Shown: piece by piece, positions 16,445 through 24,654 of the stretch
How the letters are laid out: the number at the start of each line of letters is the position of its first letter
How positions within the stretch are numbered: the stretch's first letter is position 1
DNA from: Deltaproteobacteria bacterium
GTDB lineage: Bacteria; Myxococcota_A; UBA9042; PHBI01
Reading direction: 5' to 3'
Assembly (NCBI GenBank): GCA_020632715.1
Contig: JACKFA010000005.1
Coordinates: forward strand, 310,001 to 374,000
Length of the DNA stretch: 64,000 bases
Made by a program: the position numbers and the translations under genes
The notes under the pieces: model-generated
Told to the model about the DNA's origin: nothing
What the model saw: the letters and a program-made list of their open reading frames with translations, nothing else
The model's database searches: none

Positions 16445-19400
16445 GTGAGCCCGCCCTCCCCCTTCGCCGATCTCGCGCGCCTGCCCTTCCCGGCGCAGAT
16501 CACCGCCATCGACGACCACGTCGCGCGCCCCGCGGCCCACGCCGACGCGGACCGCACCCCCGACCTCCTCGCCGCCCTCGCCGCGCTCCCCGACCACGAG
16601 CCCCTCGCGCACGCCGTCCGCGCCCTCGCCCGCGCGGGCGCCCTCGCCTCCCCGCCCGTCGCCGCCGCGCTCCTCGACGCCCTCGCGACCGTCCCCGACA
16701 CCGGCGCCCAGCGCGTCCTCCGCGGCCTCGACCGCGCCGACCTGCCCGCCGCCGCCCTCCGCCCCGTCGCCGACGCCGTCGCGCGCTGCCTCGTCGCGCT
16801 CCCGCTCGCCCGCCTCGGCGCCCTCTGCCTCATGGACCGCTGGCTCAAGAACGTCGACCGCCCGCGCCGCGACGCCCTCCGCGACGACGCCGTCGCCGCC
16901 TGCGTCGCCGCCCTCGACGCGGGCCCCGACGCCGTCGCCGCCCTCGACGGCGCGACGCTCCTCCGCGTGCCCGGCGCCCGCCTCGCGGACCTCGCCGCCC
17001 GCGCCGCCGCGGCCGGCCTCGCCGCCCCCTGGCGCGCCCGCCGCGAGCGCTTCGCCGCCGACGTGCTCACCCTCCTCCGCGACGCGCCGCGCTCGCTCTC
17101 GCAGGCGAACGCCGAGGAGCTCCTGTCGCGCCGGGTCTACACGGACCCCGGCCACTTCCTCGTCGAGCTCCTGCAGAACGCCGAGGACGCAGGCGCCGCC
17201 TGCTTCCGCGTCGCCATCGGCGCGGACGCCGTCACCGCCTGGCACGACGGCGCCCCCTTCGACGCGCGCGACGTCGTGGGCGTGCTCTCCATCGGGCAGA
17301 CCACCAAGTCGCGCGAGCAGATCGGCTTCTTCGGGGTCGGCTTCAAGTCGGTCTACGAGATCTGCGAGCGCCCGCAGGTCTACTCCGACCTCTTCCGCTT
17401 CGAGATCGCCGACGTCTCGATCCCGCGCCCCCTCCCCGCGCGCCCGGACGGCGCGCACCCCGACGGCGGCACGCTCCTCGTCCTCCCCTACCGCGCGCCG
17501 CGCGACCCGGCCCACGCCCCCGAGGCCCTCACCGCCCGCGCCCTCGCCGTCCCGCCCGAGACGCTGCTCACGCTCAGGAACCTGCGGCGCCTCGAGGTCG
17601 CCGGCCCCGGCGCCTCCCGCCGCGTCACCCGCGAGGACGACGCCGCGCGCCACGTCGTCTCGCTCACGGTGGCCGAGGGCGACGGCGGCGACGTCGTCAC
17701 GAGGCGCTACGCCGTCGCCGAGGGGCGCTTCGGCTACGACGGGCCGCGCCGGGACCTCAGCCGCGCCACGACCACGCGCGCCCTCGTCGCCCTCGCCCTC
17801 GACGCGGCCGGCGCCCCGACGCCGCTCCCGCCGGACGCGCCGACGATCTTCAGCCACCTCCCGACCGGCGAGCGCTCCGGCCTCCGCTTCGTGGTCCACG
17901 GCCACTTCGACGTCCCCGTCGACCGCGAGCGCCTCGACCTCGAGTCGCCCTGGAACCGCTGGAGCCTCGCCCGCGCCGGCGAGCTGCTCGCCGCGGCCGC
18001 CGCGAGCGTCTGCGAGCACGGCGACGACGACGCCAAGAGCGCGCTCCTCGACGTGCTGCCCCTCCCGACGGAGCTGCGCCACCCGGCCTACCTCGACCTC
18101 GTCGCCGCGGCGCGCCCCGGCCTGGCCGCGCTCCCGCTCCTGCCGGGCGCCGCCGGCAGCGCGCCTGCGGCCGCCCGAGGCCCGCCTCGTGACGCCCCCC
18201 GCGCTGGCGAGAGCCCTCGGCGACGCCCCGCTCGCTCGACCCGCCGGCCGCCGCGCGCGCACGCTCGACGGGCGCCGGGCCGACGTCGCCCGGGCCCTCG
18301 GCGCGGCCCCGTTCGGCCCCGCGCGACCTCGAGGCCCTGCTCGTGGCCACGCTCGCCGCGACGCCGGCGGGCGCCCCCTACCCCGCCGCCTGGCTCGCGG
18401 ACGGCGTCGCGACCGTCCTCGACGCCCTCGGATCGGCCGACGAGGTCGACGCCGCCGCGCTCGGCGCCCTCCCGCTCCTCCCGGACGACGCCGGGCGCGC
18501 GTTCCCGGCGGCCGCGCTCCGCCGCACGACGCCCGCGCTGCGCGCGCTCTACGCCGGCGCCCGCCCCTTCCTCGCGGCCGAGCTCGACGACGCGCCGACC
18601 GTGGCGCAGGCGACGCTCTTCCGCCGCCTCGGCCTCGCGCAGCACGACGACGCCGCGTTCGTCGCCGACCTCGCCGACCCGCGCTCGCCGGCGCCATCCT
18701 CGACGCCTCAGGCGCCCTCGCCGTGCATGGGCACCTCGCGTCGCTCGGGCGCTCGCTCACGGCGCGCGTCGCGGCGCTGCCGCTCTTCCGACGCTCTCGG
18801 GTACGCGGCGGCCGGTCGCGCCGGCGGCGGCCGGGCGGGCGTGGCTCCCGCCGGAGGGGCCGCTCCGCGAGGCGGTGCTCGGGCTCGACCCCGCGCGCGC
18901 CGTGCCGATCGTGGCGCCGACCCTCGCGGATCCGCTCGCGGCCTACCTCCGCGACCTCGGCGCCGAGCCGCTCCACCTCCGCGCCCTGCTCGACGCCGTC
19001 GGCTCCGGTGACGTGACGCTGCGCGGCGAGGACCTCGCGGCGCTCCACCGGGCGCTCGCCGAGGGCGCCGACGCGCTGTCGTCGCGCGAGCGGGCGGCGC
19101 TCGCGGAGGCGTGGATCTGGCCCGACGTCCGCGGCGAGCTGCGGCCGCTCGCGGGGCCCGAGCGCGCGCGGGTCCCGGCCGACGCCGGGGTGGTCGCGCT
19201 CGCGCCCGACGCGCCGTGGCTCGCGGCGGACCTGCGCCCGCTCGCGCACGTCGCGCGGCTCGTGCCCGAGGGCGCAGGCGCGGCCGAGGTGGTCCGGGGC
19301 CTCGCGGGCGAGGACGACGCCCCGCTCGTGCCGCTCGACGCCGTCGCCGCCCGCCGGGAGACGCTCTACGCCTACCTCGCCGCCCGCGCCTCGGACCTCG

Positions 19401-22400
19401 GCGAGCCCGCGCGCGCGGCGCTCGCGGGGGTCGCCCTCTGGGCGGACGCCGCCGGCGCGCTCCACCCACTGGGCGCCCTCCGCGGCGAGGCCGACGACGC
19501 CGCGCTCCTCGCCCTCTTCGACGCCCTCGATCCGCGCCCCGCCGCGGCTCCGGAGACGCTGGCGCTCGCGACCGCGCTCGGCCTCGGCGGCGCCGTGGCG
19601 CGCGCCGATCTGCCCGGCCTCGTCGGCCTCGTCGGCGACGGCCTCGGCGACGACCTCGACCAGAGCGCGGTCGACGCCGGCCTCGCGCCGGAGGCGCTGC
19701 GCGAGAGCGTCGCGCGCGAGCTCCGGCGCGCCGCGCGCCGGCTGCGCCCCGACCAGCTCGAGTCGCTCCGCGCCGCGCGCCTCTTCCGCGGCACGGACGG
19801 CGTCCCGCGGCCGCCGGGCCGCTGGGCCGACCCGCCGGCCGACGCCGTGTACCGCGCCACGGCCGCGCTCCGCCCCGCCCTCGCGCTCGGCGCGCGGGTC
19901 CTGGTGCACCCGGACGACGAGGCCCTCTTCGGCCCGGTGTTCGACGCGCTCGGCGTGCGGCCGGCCGACGCGCTCGCGTTCGTCGAGGCGCTCGAGGCGG
20001 AGGGGGCGCTCGCGGACGCGGGGGCCGCGGAAGCCGCGCGCGCCGGGCTCATCCGCGTCCGGGCGGCGCTCCTCGCGGAGCCGCCCGCGTCCGGCTTGCC
20101 GGGGCGGCTCGCGGCGCTCCCGCTGTGGCCGACGCGGCGCGGGGCGCGGCGGACGGCCGCCGAGGTGGTGCGAGGTGTCGACGTCGCGCACGTCGTGGGG
20201 GCCGCGTGGGCCGAGGACGTCGCGGGCGACGGCGCCGGCGTGCTGGCGGACGCCGTCGAGCGAGACGCGGACGCGCTCGCCGGGCTCATCGCGTTCAAGA
20301 GCCCCGTCGCGCTCGTGGTCGAGCAGGTGCGGGCGCTCGCGCGACCGGGCGAGGCCGTCTCGGCGCAGGCGCCGCTCCTCGCGGACCGCGCGCGGCTGGC
20401 GGCGTTGCTGCGGGCCGTGCGCGACGGCGCCGGAGACGAGGTCGCCGAGGGGCTCCCGCTCTGGGTGGACGCGGAGGGCGCGCTCGTGACGGGGCCGCTC
20501 TGGGCGCTCGGGCCGGTGGCGCTGAGCGCGGGGCTCCCGCTCCGGGCGGCGCTCGCCGAGCCCGCGTGGGCGGCGCTCGCGAACGACGGCGAGCGGGTCG
20601 TGGTGCCGGAGCTCCCGCCGGCGCGCCTCATCGACGCGCTCGCGGCCGCGGCGCGGGAGTCGGGCGAGGAGCGAGGCCCCGCCGCGCTCTCCGAGGCGTC
20701 GGCGCGCGTGGCGTTCTACCGCTGGCTCCTGGGGGCGGCGCCGGCGCTCGAGGGCGACGCGCAGGCGCTCGGGACGCTCGGGAACGCGCCGCTCCTGCCG
20801 ACGGAGGCGGGCGGGTTCCGGGCGCCGCGGGAGCTCTTGCTCGGCGACGACGCGGGGGCCGATCTGCCCGCGGAGATCGGGCTCGCCGCGTGGCGCCCGG
20901 CCGCGGAGGTGCCGGCGGCGCTGCGCGCGTGGCTCCGGCAGGCGGTGCAGCTCGAGCGCGGGCGGCGGCGGCAGCTCATGTCGCTCCTCGAGGACGCCCA
21001 CCGCGGCGCCGAGGCCGACGGCGACGTCGCGCGCTCGGCGGCCGTCCTGCGCGCGATGGCGGGCTGCTGGCCGGCCGAGACGGCGGCCGAGGACGCGACG
21101 GCGTTCGACTGGAGCGTGAAGAACCACAAGCTCGACCGGCTGCGGGTCGCGGTCGAGCGCGGCGGCGAGTGGGAGCAGGTGCGGAGGCTGCTCGCGCCGA
21201 CGGCGGTCGAGCGCGGGCTCCTCGCCGCGTTCCTCGTGGATCCGCCGCCCGCGACGGCGCCGGCGTACGACGAGCCGGCGCTCGTGGGGCTGCTCACGCG
21301 GATCGGGGCCGCGCGGGCGCTGCCGGCGGCGCGGATCGAGGCGCTCACGACGTCGGGGGAGGGGCTCGAGCCGGGGCTCGAGGCGACCCTCGCGCTCGCG
21401 CGCTACCTCGGGGGCCTCGCGATGGACGCGCCGGAGGCGGTGGCGGGGCTCGACCTCGAGCGGGCGGCGTGGATCCCCGACCGCGGCGGCGTCCGGCGCG
21501 CGCCGGCGGACCTCTACTGGCCCGACGACGACGTCCTCGACCTGCTCGGCGAGGATCCGGCGGCGCTCCCGCACGCGGAGGTCGCGCTCACGCTGCCCGA
21601 GGCGCTCATCGCGCGGCTCCCGTTCCGACGCGCGGCGGAGGCGCGGGTGGCGGACGTGCTGCGGACGATCCGGGCACGCGGGGCGACGATGACGGCGCTC
21701 CTGTGGCTCGATCGGGCCGTCGCGGGCGGGGCGCTCTCGCGCGACCGCGCCGCCGAGGCCGATCTGCGCGAGACCTTCGCGGCGCCGCGGCTCCGCGACG
21801 ACGACGGCGCGTGGCGCCCGGCGTCGGGCCTCGTCGTGACGCCCGCGCCGGAGCTCGTCGGCGACCTCGTGACGGGCTTCCGCGACGGGCTCCGGCTGCC
21901 GGCGCTCGCGACGGCGCTCGGGATCCACGAGCGCGTCGGCCCGAGCGAGGTCGCGCGCTACCTCGCGGCCGTCGGGGCGCGCCTCGAGGAGCTCGGCGCG
22001 GGCGGGCTCGTCGCGGCGGATCCGGCCGTCCTCGCGCGCCTGCCGCGCTGCCTCGGGCTGCTCGCCCGGCGCGGCCGGCGGACGGTGGAGCGGCTGCCGC
22101 TCGTCGCGCGGGGGCCGGACGGGCGCGCGACGGTGGTCATGAGCGACGCGCCGGGGCTCGCGCTGCCGCGGCCGGTGGAGCTCGCGAACGTGGCCCGCGC
22201 GAAGGGCTTCCCGCTCCTGCTCGTCGACCTCGCGGAGGACGACGAGGTCGCCGCGGACTGGCTCGCCGAGCTCGGCGTGCCGGACCTCATGCCGACGGTC
22301 CGGAAGCCCACGGGCCCCGGGCAGCGGGAGGCGCTCGGCGGCGTGCTCATGGAGGCGCTCGGCGCCCCGGCGCCCCCTCGGCCGCCGGCGCCGCCGAAGG

Positions 22401-23950
22401 GAGGCGAGCGCCGTTGGCGCGATCGTGTGCGCGGCTGGTTCTTCGACGATGACGGCGACGATCGGGCGCCGGCGCCCGAGCCGTCCGCGACCCGGAGGCC
22501 CGACGACGCGGGCCGCGCCGACGCCCGGGACGAGGGGACGCCCTTCCGGGCGCCGGACCACGGCCGCTGGTTCGAGGGGCGCGAGGCCATCGGCTCGCAG
22601 CTCGACAGCGACGGCACCTTCTCGATCGAGCGCGCGGTGGCGCCCGAGTACGGGCTCGCGTTCGCGCCGAGCGCGCTGCCGTTCCCGCACCGCTACGCGC
22701 CGCTCGCGCTGGGCGCGCGCTTCGACCCGGCGACGCAGCGGTGGCTGCCGGCGAGGGACCGGCCGACGGCGCGGCTCGTCGCCGAGGGGTTCGCGCCGGC
22801 GCGGGCGGGCAGCTACGAGGTCGCGCTGACCGGGCGCCTCCCGCGCGGGGACAACGCGTTCCCGACGCCGCTCTTCGGGCGGCTCGTGGCGGTGTCGAGC
22901 GCGGCCGACGTGGGCGCGCGCGTGGTCCCGGGGCGCGCGGGGCGGACCTTCGTGGCCCTCCGGGGACCTGGCGAGGTCGCGTGCCGGGTGGTGCTCGACG
23001 AGGCGCCGGAGCACGTCGGGGGCGGCGTCATCGGGGCGCCGGCGGGCGCGGAGGGGGCGCTCCGGCCGCTGCTCGCGCCGACGGTGCCCGACGAGGAGCT
23101 CCCGGACGAGGCCCTCGCCGAGTGCGAGCGCCTGCGGGTGGCGGCGCTGCCGGCGCTCGAGAAGGCCGTGGCGGTGAGGGAGTTCGTGCGGAGGCGCTAC
23201 GCGTACGACCCGTCGTACCTCGAGGACGCGGCGGCGGCGCGGTGGCTCCGGCGCGTGACGCGCGGGCGCCCGAACGTGCACATCGCGGCGCTCCACGCGA
23301 CGGAGGGGCGCGGCGGGCGCTACCTCGGGCGGGGCGTCTGCTACGAGCTCGGGGCGATGGCGTGCGAGATGCTGCGGCGCGCTGGGGTGCCGGCGGCCAT
23401 CGCGAGCGGCTGGGTGTGGGAGGGCGGGGAGCTCACGGCGCCCGACCACCTGTGGGCGATGGCGCTCCTGCCGAGCGAGGTGGGGCTCCGCTGGGCGCCC
23501 ATCGACCCGGCGACGCGCGACGGGCGGGCGCTGCGGGTGTCGCGGCGGCCGCCGGGGGACTGGGCGCGACCGGAGGCGCCGCGGGGAGAGCGGGCGCCGC
23601 GAGGGCCGGCGTGGAGCGCACAGGACGACGCGGGCGGGCGGTGGACGGCGCCCGAGGAGCGCGAGGCGCCGCCGCCGTCACGGCGCGAGGGGAGCGCGAG
23701 CGCGGCGCCGCGGGCGGTCGGCGGGCAGCGGCAGGCCCCGAAGCCGAGGCGAGAGCGGGATCGGCGGCCACCGCGGGCGCCGGTCGGGGAGCTCATGCGG
23801 GTCGTGCAGCACCTCGCGGAGCTGTCGGGCGAGGAGCTCGACGGGGCGACGCTCTTCCGGCGCTGTCGGGAGCTCCTCGACGACCCCGCGAAGGCGAGCG
23901 AGCTCCTCCGCGCGATGGGGCTCGAGGTCGAGGACGACGGTCAGCCGTAG
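16445..23950 (+). CDS. Sacsin/Hsp90-like ATPase fused to a transglutaminase-like domain
   Basis: A ~2500-residue protein without signal peptide. Residues ~236-306 carry a GHKL ATPase of the sacsin N-terminal type: FLVELLQNAEDAGA (N box), GQTTKSREQIGFFGVGFKSV (lid and G2 box). A long Ala/Leu-rich region of sacsin-like segments follows. Near the C terminus there is a transglutaminase-like core: YLGRGVCYELGAMACEMLRR with Cys2299, DHLWAM with His2335 and IDPATRD with Asp2354, a complete Cys-His-Asp triad. An Arg-rich linker and a ~60-residue tail follow. GTG 16445 is chosen over TTG 16409. Between 18163 and 18790 the coding frame leaves and returns in four steps (separate entry). Sacsin-like ATPases act in protein quality control in eukaryotes; bacterial roles are mostly unknown, with defence or toxin functions possible (inference). 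Confidence 0.82.
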   Translation: MSPPSPFADLARLPFPAQITAIDDHVARPAAHADADRTPDLLAALAALPDHEPLAHAVRALARAGALASPPVAAALLDALATVPDTGAQRVLRGLDRADLPAAALRPVADAVARCLVALPLARLGALCLMDRWLKNVDRPRRDALRDDAVAACVAALDAGPDAVAALDGATLLRVPGARLADLAARAAAAGLAAPWRARRERFAADVLTLLRDAPRSLSQANAEELLSRRVYTDPGHFLVELLQNAEDAGAACFRVAIGADAVTAWHDGAPFDARDVVGVLSIGQTTKSREQIGFFGVGFKSVYEICERPQVYSDLFRFEIADVSIPRPLPARPDGAHPDGGTLLVLPYRAPRDPAHAPEALTARALAVPPETLLTLRNLRRLEVAGPGASRRVTREDDAARHVVSLTVAEGDGGDVVTRRYAVAEGRFGYDGPRRDLSRATTTRALVALALDAAGAPTPLPPDAPTIFSHLPTGERSGLRFVVHGHFDVPVDRERLDLESPWNRWSLARAGELLAAAAASVCEHGDDDAKSALLDVLPLPTELRHPAYLDLVAAARPGLAALPLLPGAAGSAPAAARGPPRDAPRAGESPRRRPARSTRRPPRAHARRAPGRRRPGPRRGPVRPRATSRPCSWPRSPRRRRAPPTPPPGSRTASRPSSTPSDRPTRSTPPRSAPSRSSRTTPGARSRRPRSAARRPRCARSTPAPAPSSRPSSTTRRPWRRRRSSAASASRSTTTPRSSPTSPTRARRRHPRRLRRPRRAWAPRVARALAHGARRGAAALPTLSGTRRPVAPAAAGRAWLPPEGPLREAVLGLDPARAVPIVAPTLADPLAAYLRDLGAEPLHLRALLDAVGSGDVTLRGEDLAALHRALAEGADALSSRERAALAEAWIWPDVRGELRPLAGPERARVPADAGVVALAPDAPWLAADLRPLAHVARLVPEGAGAAEVVRGLAGEDDAPLVPLDAVAARRETLYAYLAARASDLGEPARAALAGVALWADAAGALHPLGALRGEADDAALLALFDALDPRPAAAPETLALATALGLGGAVARADLPGLVGLVGDGLGDDLDQSAVDAGLAPEALRESVARELRRAARRLRPDQLESLRAARLFRGTDGVPRPPGRWADPPADAVYRATAALRPALALGARVLVHPDDEALFGPVFDALGVRPADALAFVEALEAEGALADAGAAEAARAGLIRVRAALLAEPPASGLPGRLAALPLWPTRRGARRTAAEVVRGVDVAHVVGAAWAEDVAGDGAGVLADAVERDADALAGLIAFKSPVALVVEQVRALARPGEAVSAQAPLLADRARLAALLRAVRDGAGDEVAEGLPLWVDAEGALVTGPLWALGPVALSAGLPLRAALAEPAWAALANDGERVVVPELPPARLIDALAAAARESGEERGPAALSEASARVAFYRWLLGAAPALEGDAQALGTLGNAPLLPTEAGGFRAPRELLLGDDAGADLPAEIGLAAWRPAAEVPAALRAWLRQAVQLERGRRRQLMSLLEDAHRGAEADGDVARSAAVLRAMAGCWPAETAAEDATAFDWSVKNHKLDRLRVAVERGGEWEQVRRLLAPTAVERGLLAAFLVDPPPATAPAYDEPALVGLLTRIGAARALPAARIEALTTSGEGLEPGLEATLALARYLGGLAMDAPEAVAGLDLERAAWIPDRGGVRRAPADLYWPDDDVLDLLGEDPAALPHAEVALTLPEALIARLPFRRAAEARVADVLRTIRARGATMTALLWLDRAVAGGALSRDRAAEADLRETFAAPRLRDDDGAWRPASGLVVTPAPELVGDLVTGFRDGLRLPALATALGIHERVGPSEVARYLAAVGARLEELGAGGLVAADPAVLARLPRCLGLLARRGRRTVERLPLVARGPDGRATVVMSDAPGLALPRPVELANVARAKGFPLLLVDLAEDDEVAADWLAELGVPDLMPTVRKPTGPGQREALGGVLMEALGAPAPPRPPAPPKGGERRWRDRVRGWFFDDDGDDRAPAPEPSATRRPDDAGRADARDEGTPFRAPDHGRWFEGREAIGSQLDSDGTFSIERAVAPEYGLAFAPSALPFPHRYAPLALGARFDPATQRWLPARDRPTARLVAEGFAPARAGSYEVALTGRLPRGDNAFPTPLFGRLVAVSSAADVGARVVPGRAGRTFVALRGPGEVACRVVLDEAPEHVGGGVIGAPAGAEGALRPLLAPTVPDEELPDEALAECERLRVAALPALEKAVAVREFVRRRYAYDPSYLEDAAAARWLRRVTRGRPNVHIAALHATEGRGGRYLGRGVCYELGAMACEMLRRAGVPAAIASGWVWEGGELTAPDHLWAMALLPSEVGLRWAPIDPATRDGRALRVSRRPPGDWARPEAPRGERAPRGPAWSAQDDAGGRWTAPEEREAPPPSRREGSASAAPRAVGGQRQAPKPRRERDRRPPRAPVGELMRVVQHLAELSGEELDGATLFRRCRELLDDPAKASELLRAMGLEVEDDGQP
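18163..18790 (+). other. Cluster of four compensating frame changes inside the sacsin-like gene
   Basis: Protein-like sequence moves from the main frame to +1 near 18163 (into LRPPEARLVTPPALARAL), to +2 near 18320 (into RDLEALLVATLAATPAG), back to +1 near 18685 (into GAILDASGALAVHGHLASL) and back to the main frame near 18790 (into LPTLSGTRRPVAPAAAGRAW). The first two steps look like one-base insertions, the last two like one-base deletions, so the net change is zero. The main frame stays open only because stops are rare at this GC; through this stretch it translates to Arg/Pro-rich nonsense. A local sequencing or assembly error is the simplest explanation. Confidence 0.75.
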
Positions 23951-24654
23951 CCGAAGCTCCCCGGGAGCCAGAGCGTGAGCTCGGCGCTGCCGACGCCGAC
24001 GCCGCGGAAGCCCTGCTCGCCTTCGAGCACGATCTCGAGCCGATCGTTGCCCGGGCGTGAGGCGTCGAGGCAGAGGGCGGCGAAGCGCGCGGCGGGGCGG
24101 GGCGCGCCGAAGCCGACCGCCTCGTGCCGGCCGTCGAGCTCATCGAGCGCCCAGTCGGTCGCGCGCAGCGTGATGACGGGGAGCTCGTCGGGAGCGGGGC
24201 GCTCGTCGAACCAGGGGTGCTTGTCGAGCGCGCGCGGCCAGTAGTTGAAGGCGCGGGGGCGGACGACGAGCCCCACGGCGTCGTCCGCGTCGACGCGCGG
24301 CGCGACGACGAGGCGGTCGATGACGTGGCGCCGCTCGCCGTCGTCTGCGCCCGTGGGGTCGAGGTGGAGGGTCACGGGGCCGACCTCCGGGTGGAGGAGG
24401 GTGGCGAGGATCAGGAGCCCGAGCGCGCGCAGCGCGGGCTTGTCGACCTCGAGCGACACGTGCTCCGCCGGCGAGTCCTCGTACCAATGCCAGAACCACG
24501 TCGCGCGCAGGCCGGCCACCCGGAGCGCGGCGGGCGGCGCGGGGAGCGTCTGCGCGGTGAGCGCGGCGGGGCCGTCTTCGCCACGCGGGTCCTCGGGGAG
24601 CGTGGCCGCCACGCCGGCGAAGAAGGCGCCGAGGTCGGGGAGCGCGTCGATCAT
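23941..24654 (-). CDS. Hypothetical protein, 237 aa
   Basis: The ATG at 24654 overlaps the stop of the upstream Cys-rich lipoprotein gene by ATGA, so translation is probably coupled. Its own 3' end overlaps the convergent sacsin-like gene by 10 bases. The protein is cytoplasmic-type, with repeated strand-like stretches and conserved-looking aromatic and acidic motifs (TWFWHWYEDSPAEHVSLEVD, FNYWPRALDKHPWFDERP, ending LTLWLPGSFGYG). No family is recognised. A longer frame to 24825 adds only Arg-rich out-of-frame sequence and is rejected. The function is unknown; pairing with two lipoproteins in an operon gives no clear role. Confidence 0.8.
   Translation of the reverse strand: MIDALPDLGAFFAGVAATLPEDPRGEDGPAALTAQTLPAPPAALRVAGLRATWFWHWYEDSPAEHVSLEVDKPALRALGLLILATLLHPEVGPVTLHLDPTGADDGERRHVIDRLVVAPRVDADDAVGLVVRPRAFNYWPRALDKHPWFDERPAPDELPVITLRATDWALDELDGRHEAVGFGAPRPAARFAALCLDASRPGNDRLEIVLEGEQGFRGVGVGSAELTLWLPGSFGYG

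Noticed and set aside
16412..23449. Minus-strand frame of 2345 codons opposite the sacsin-like gene
   Set aside because: Shadow frame. The plus strand carries the ATPase and transglutaminase motifs.
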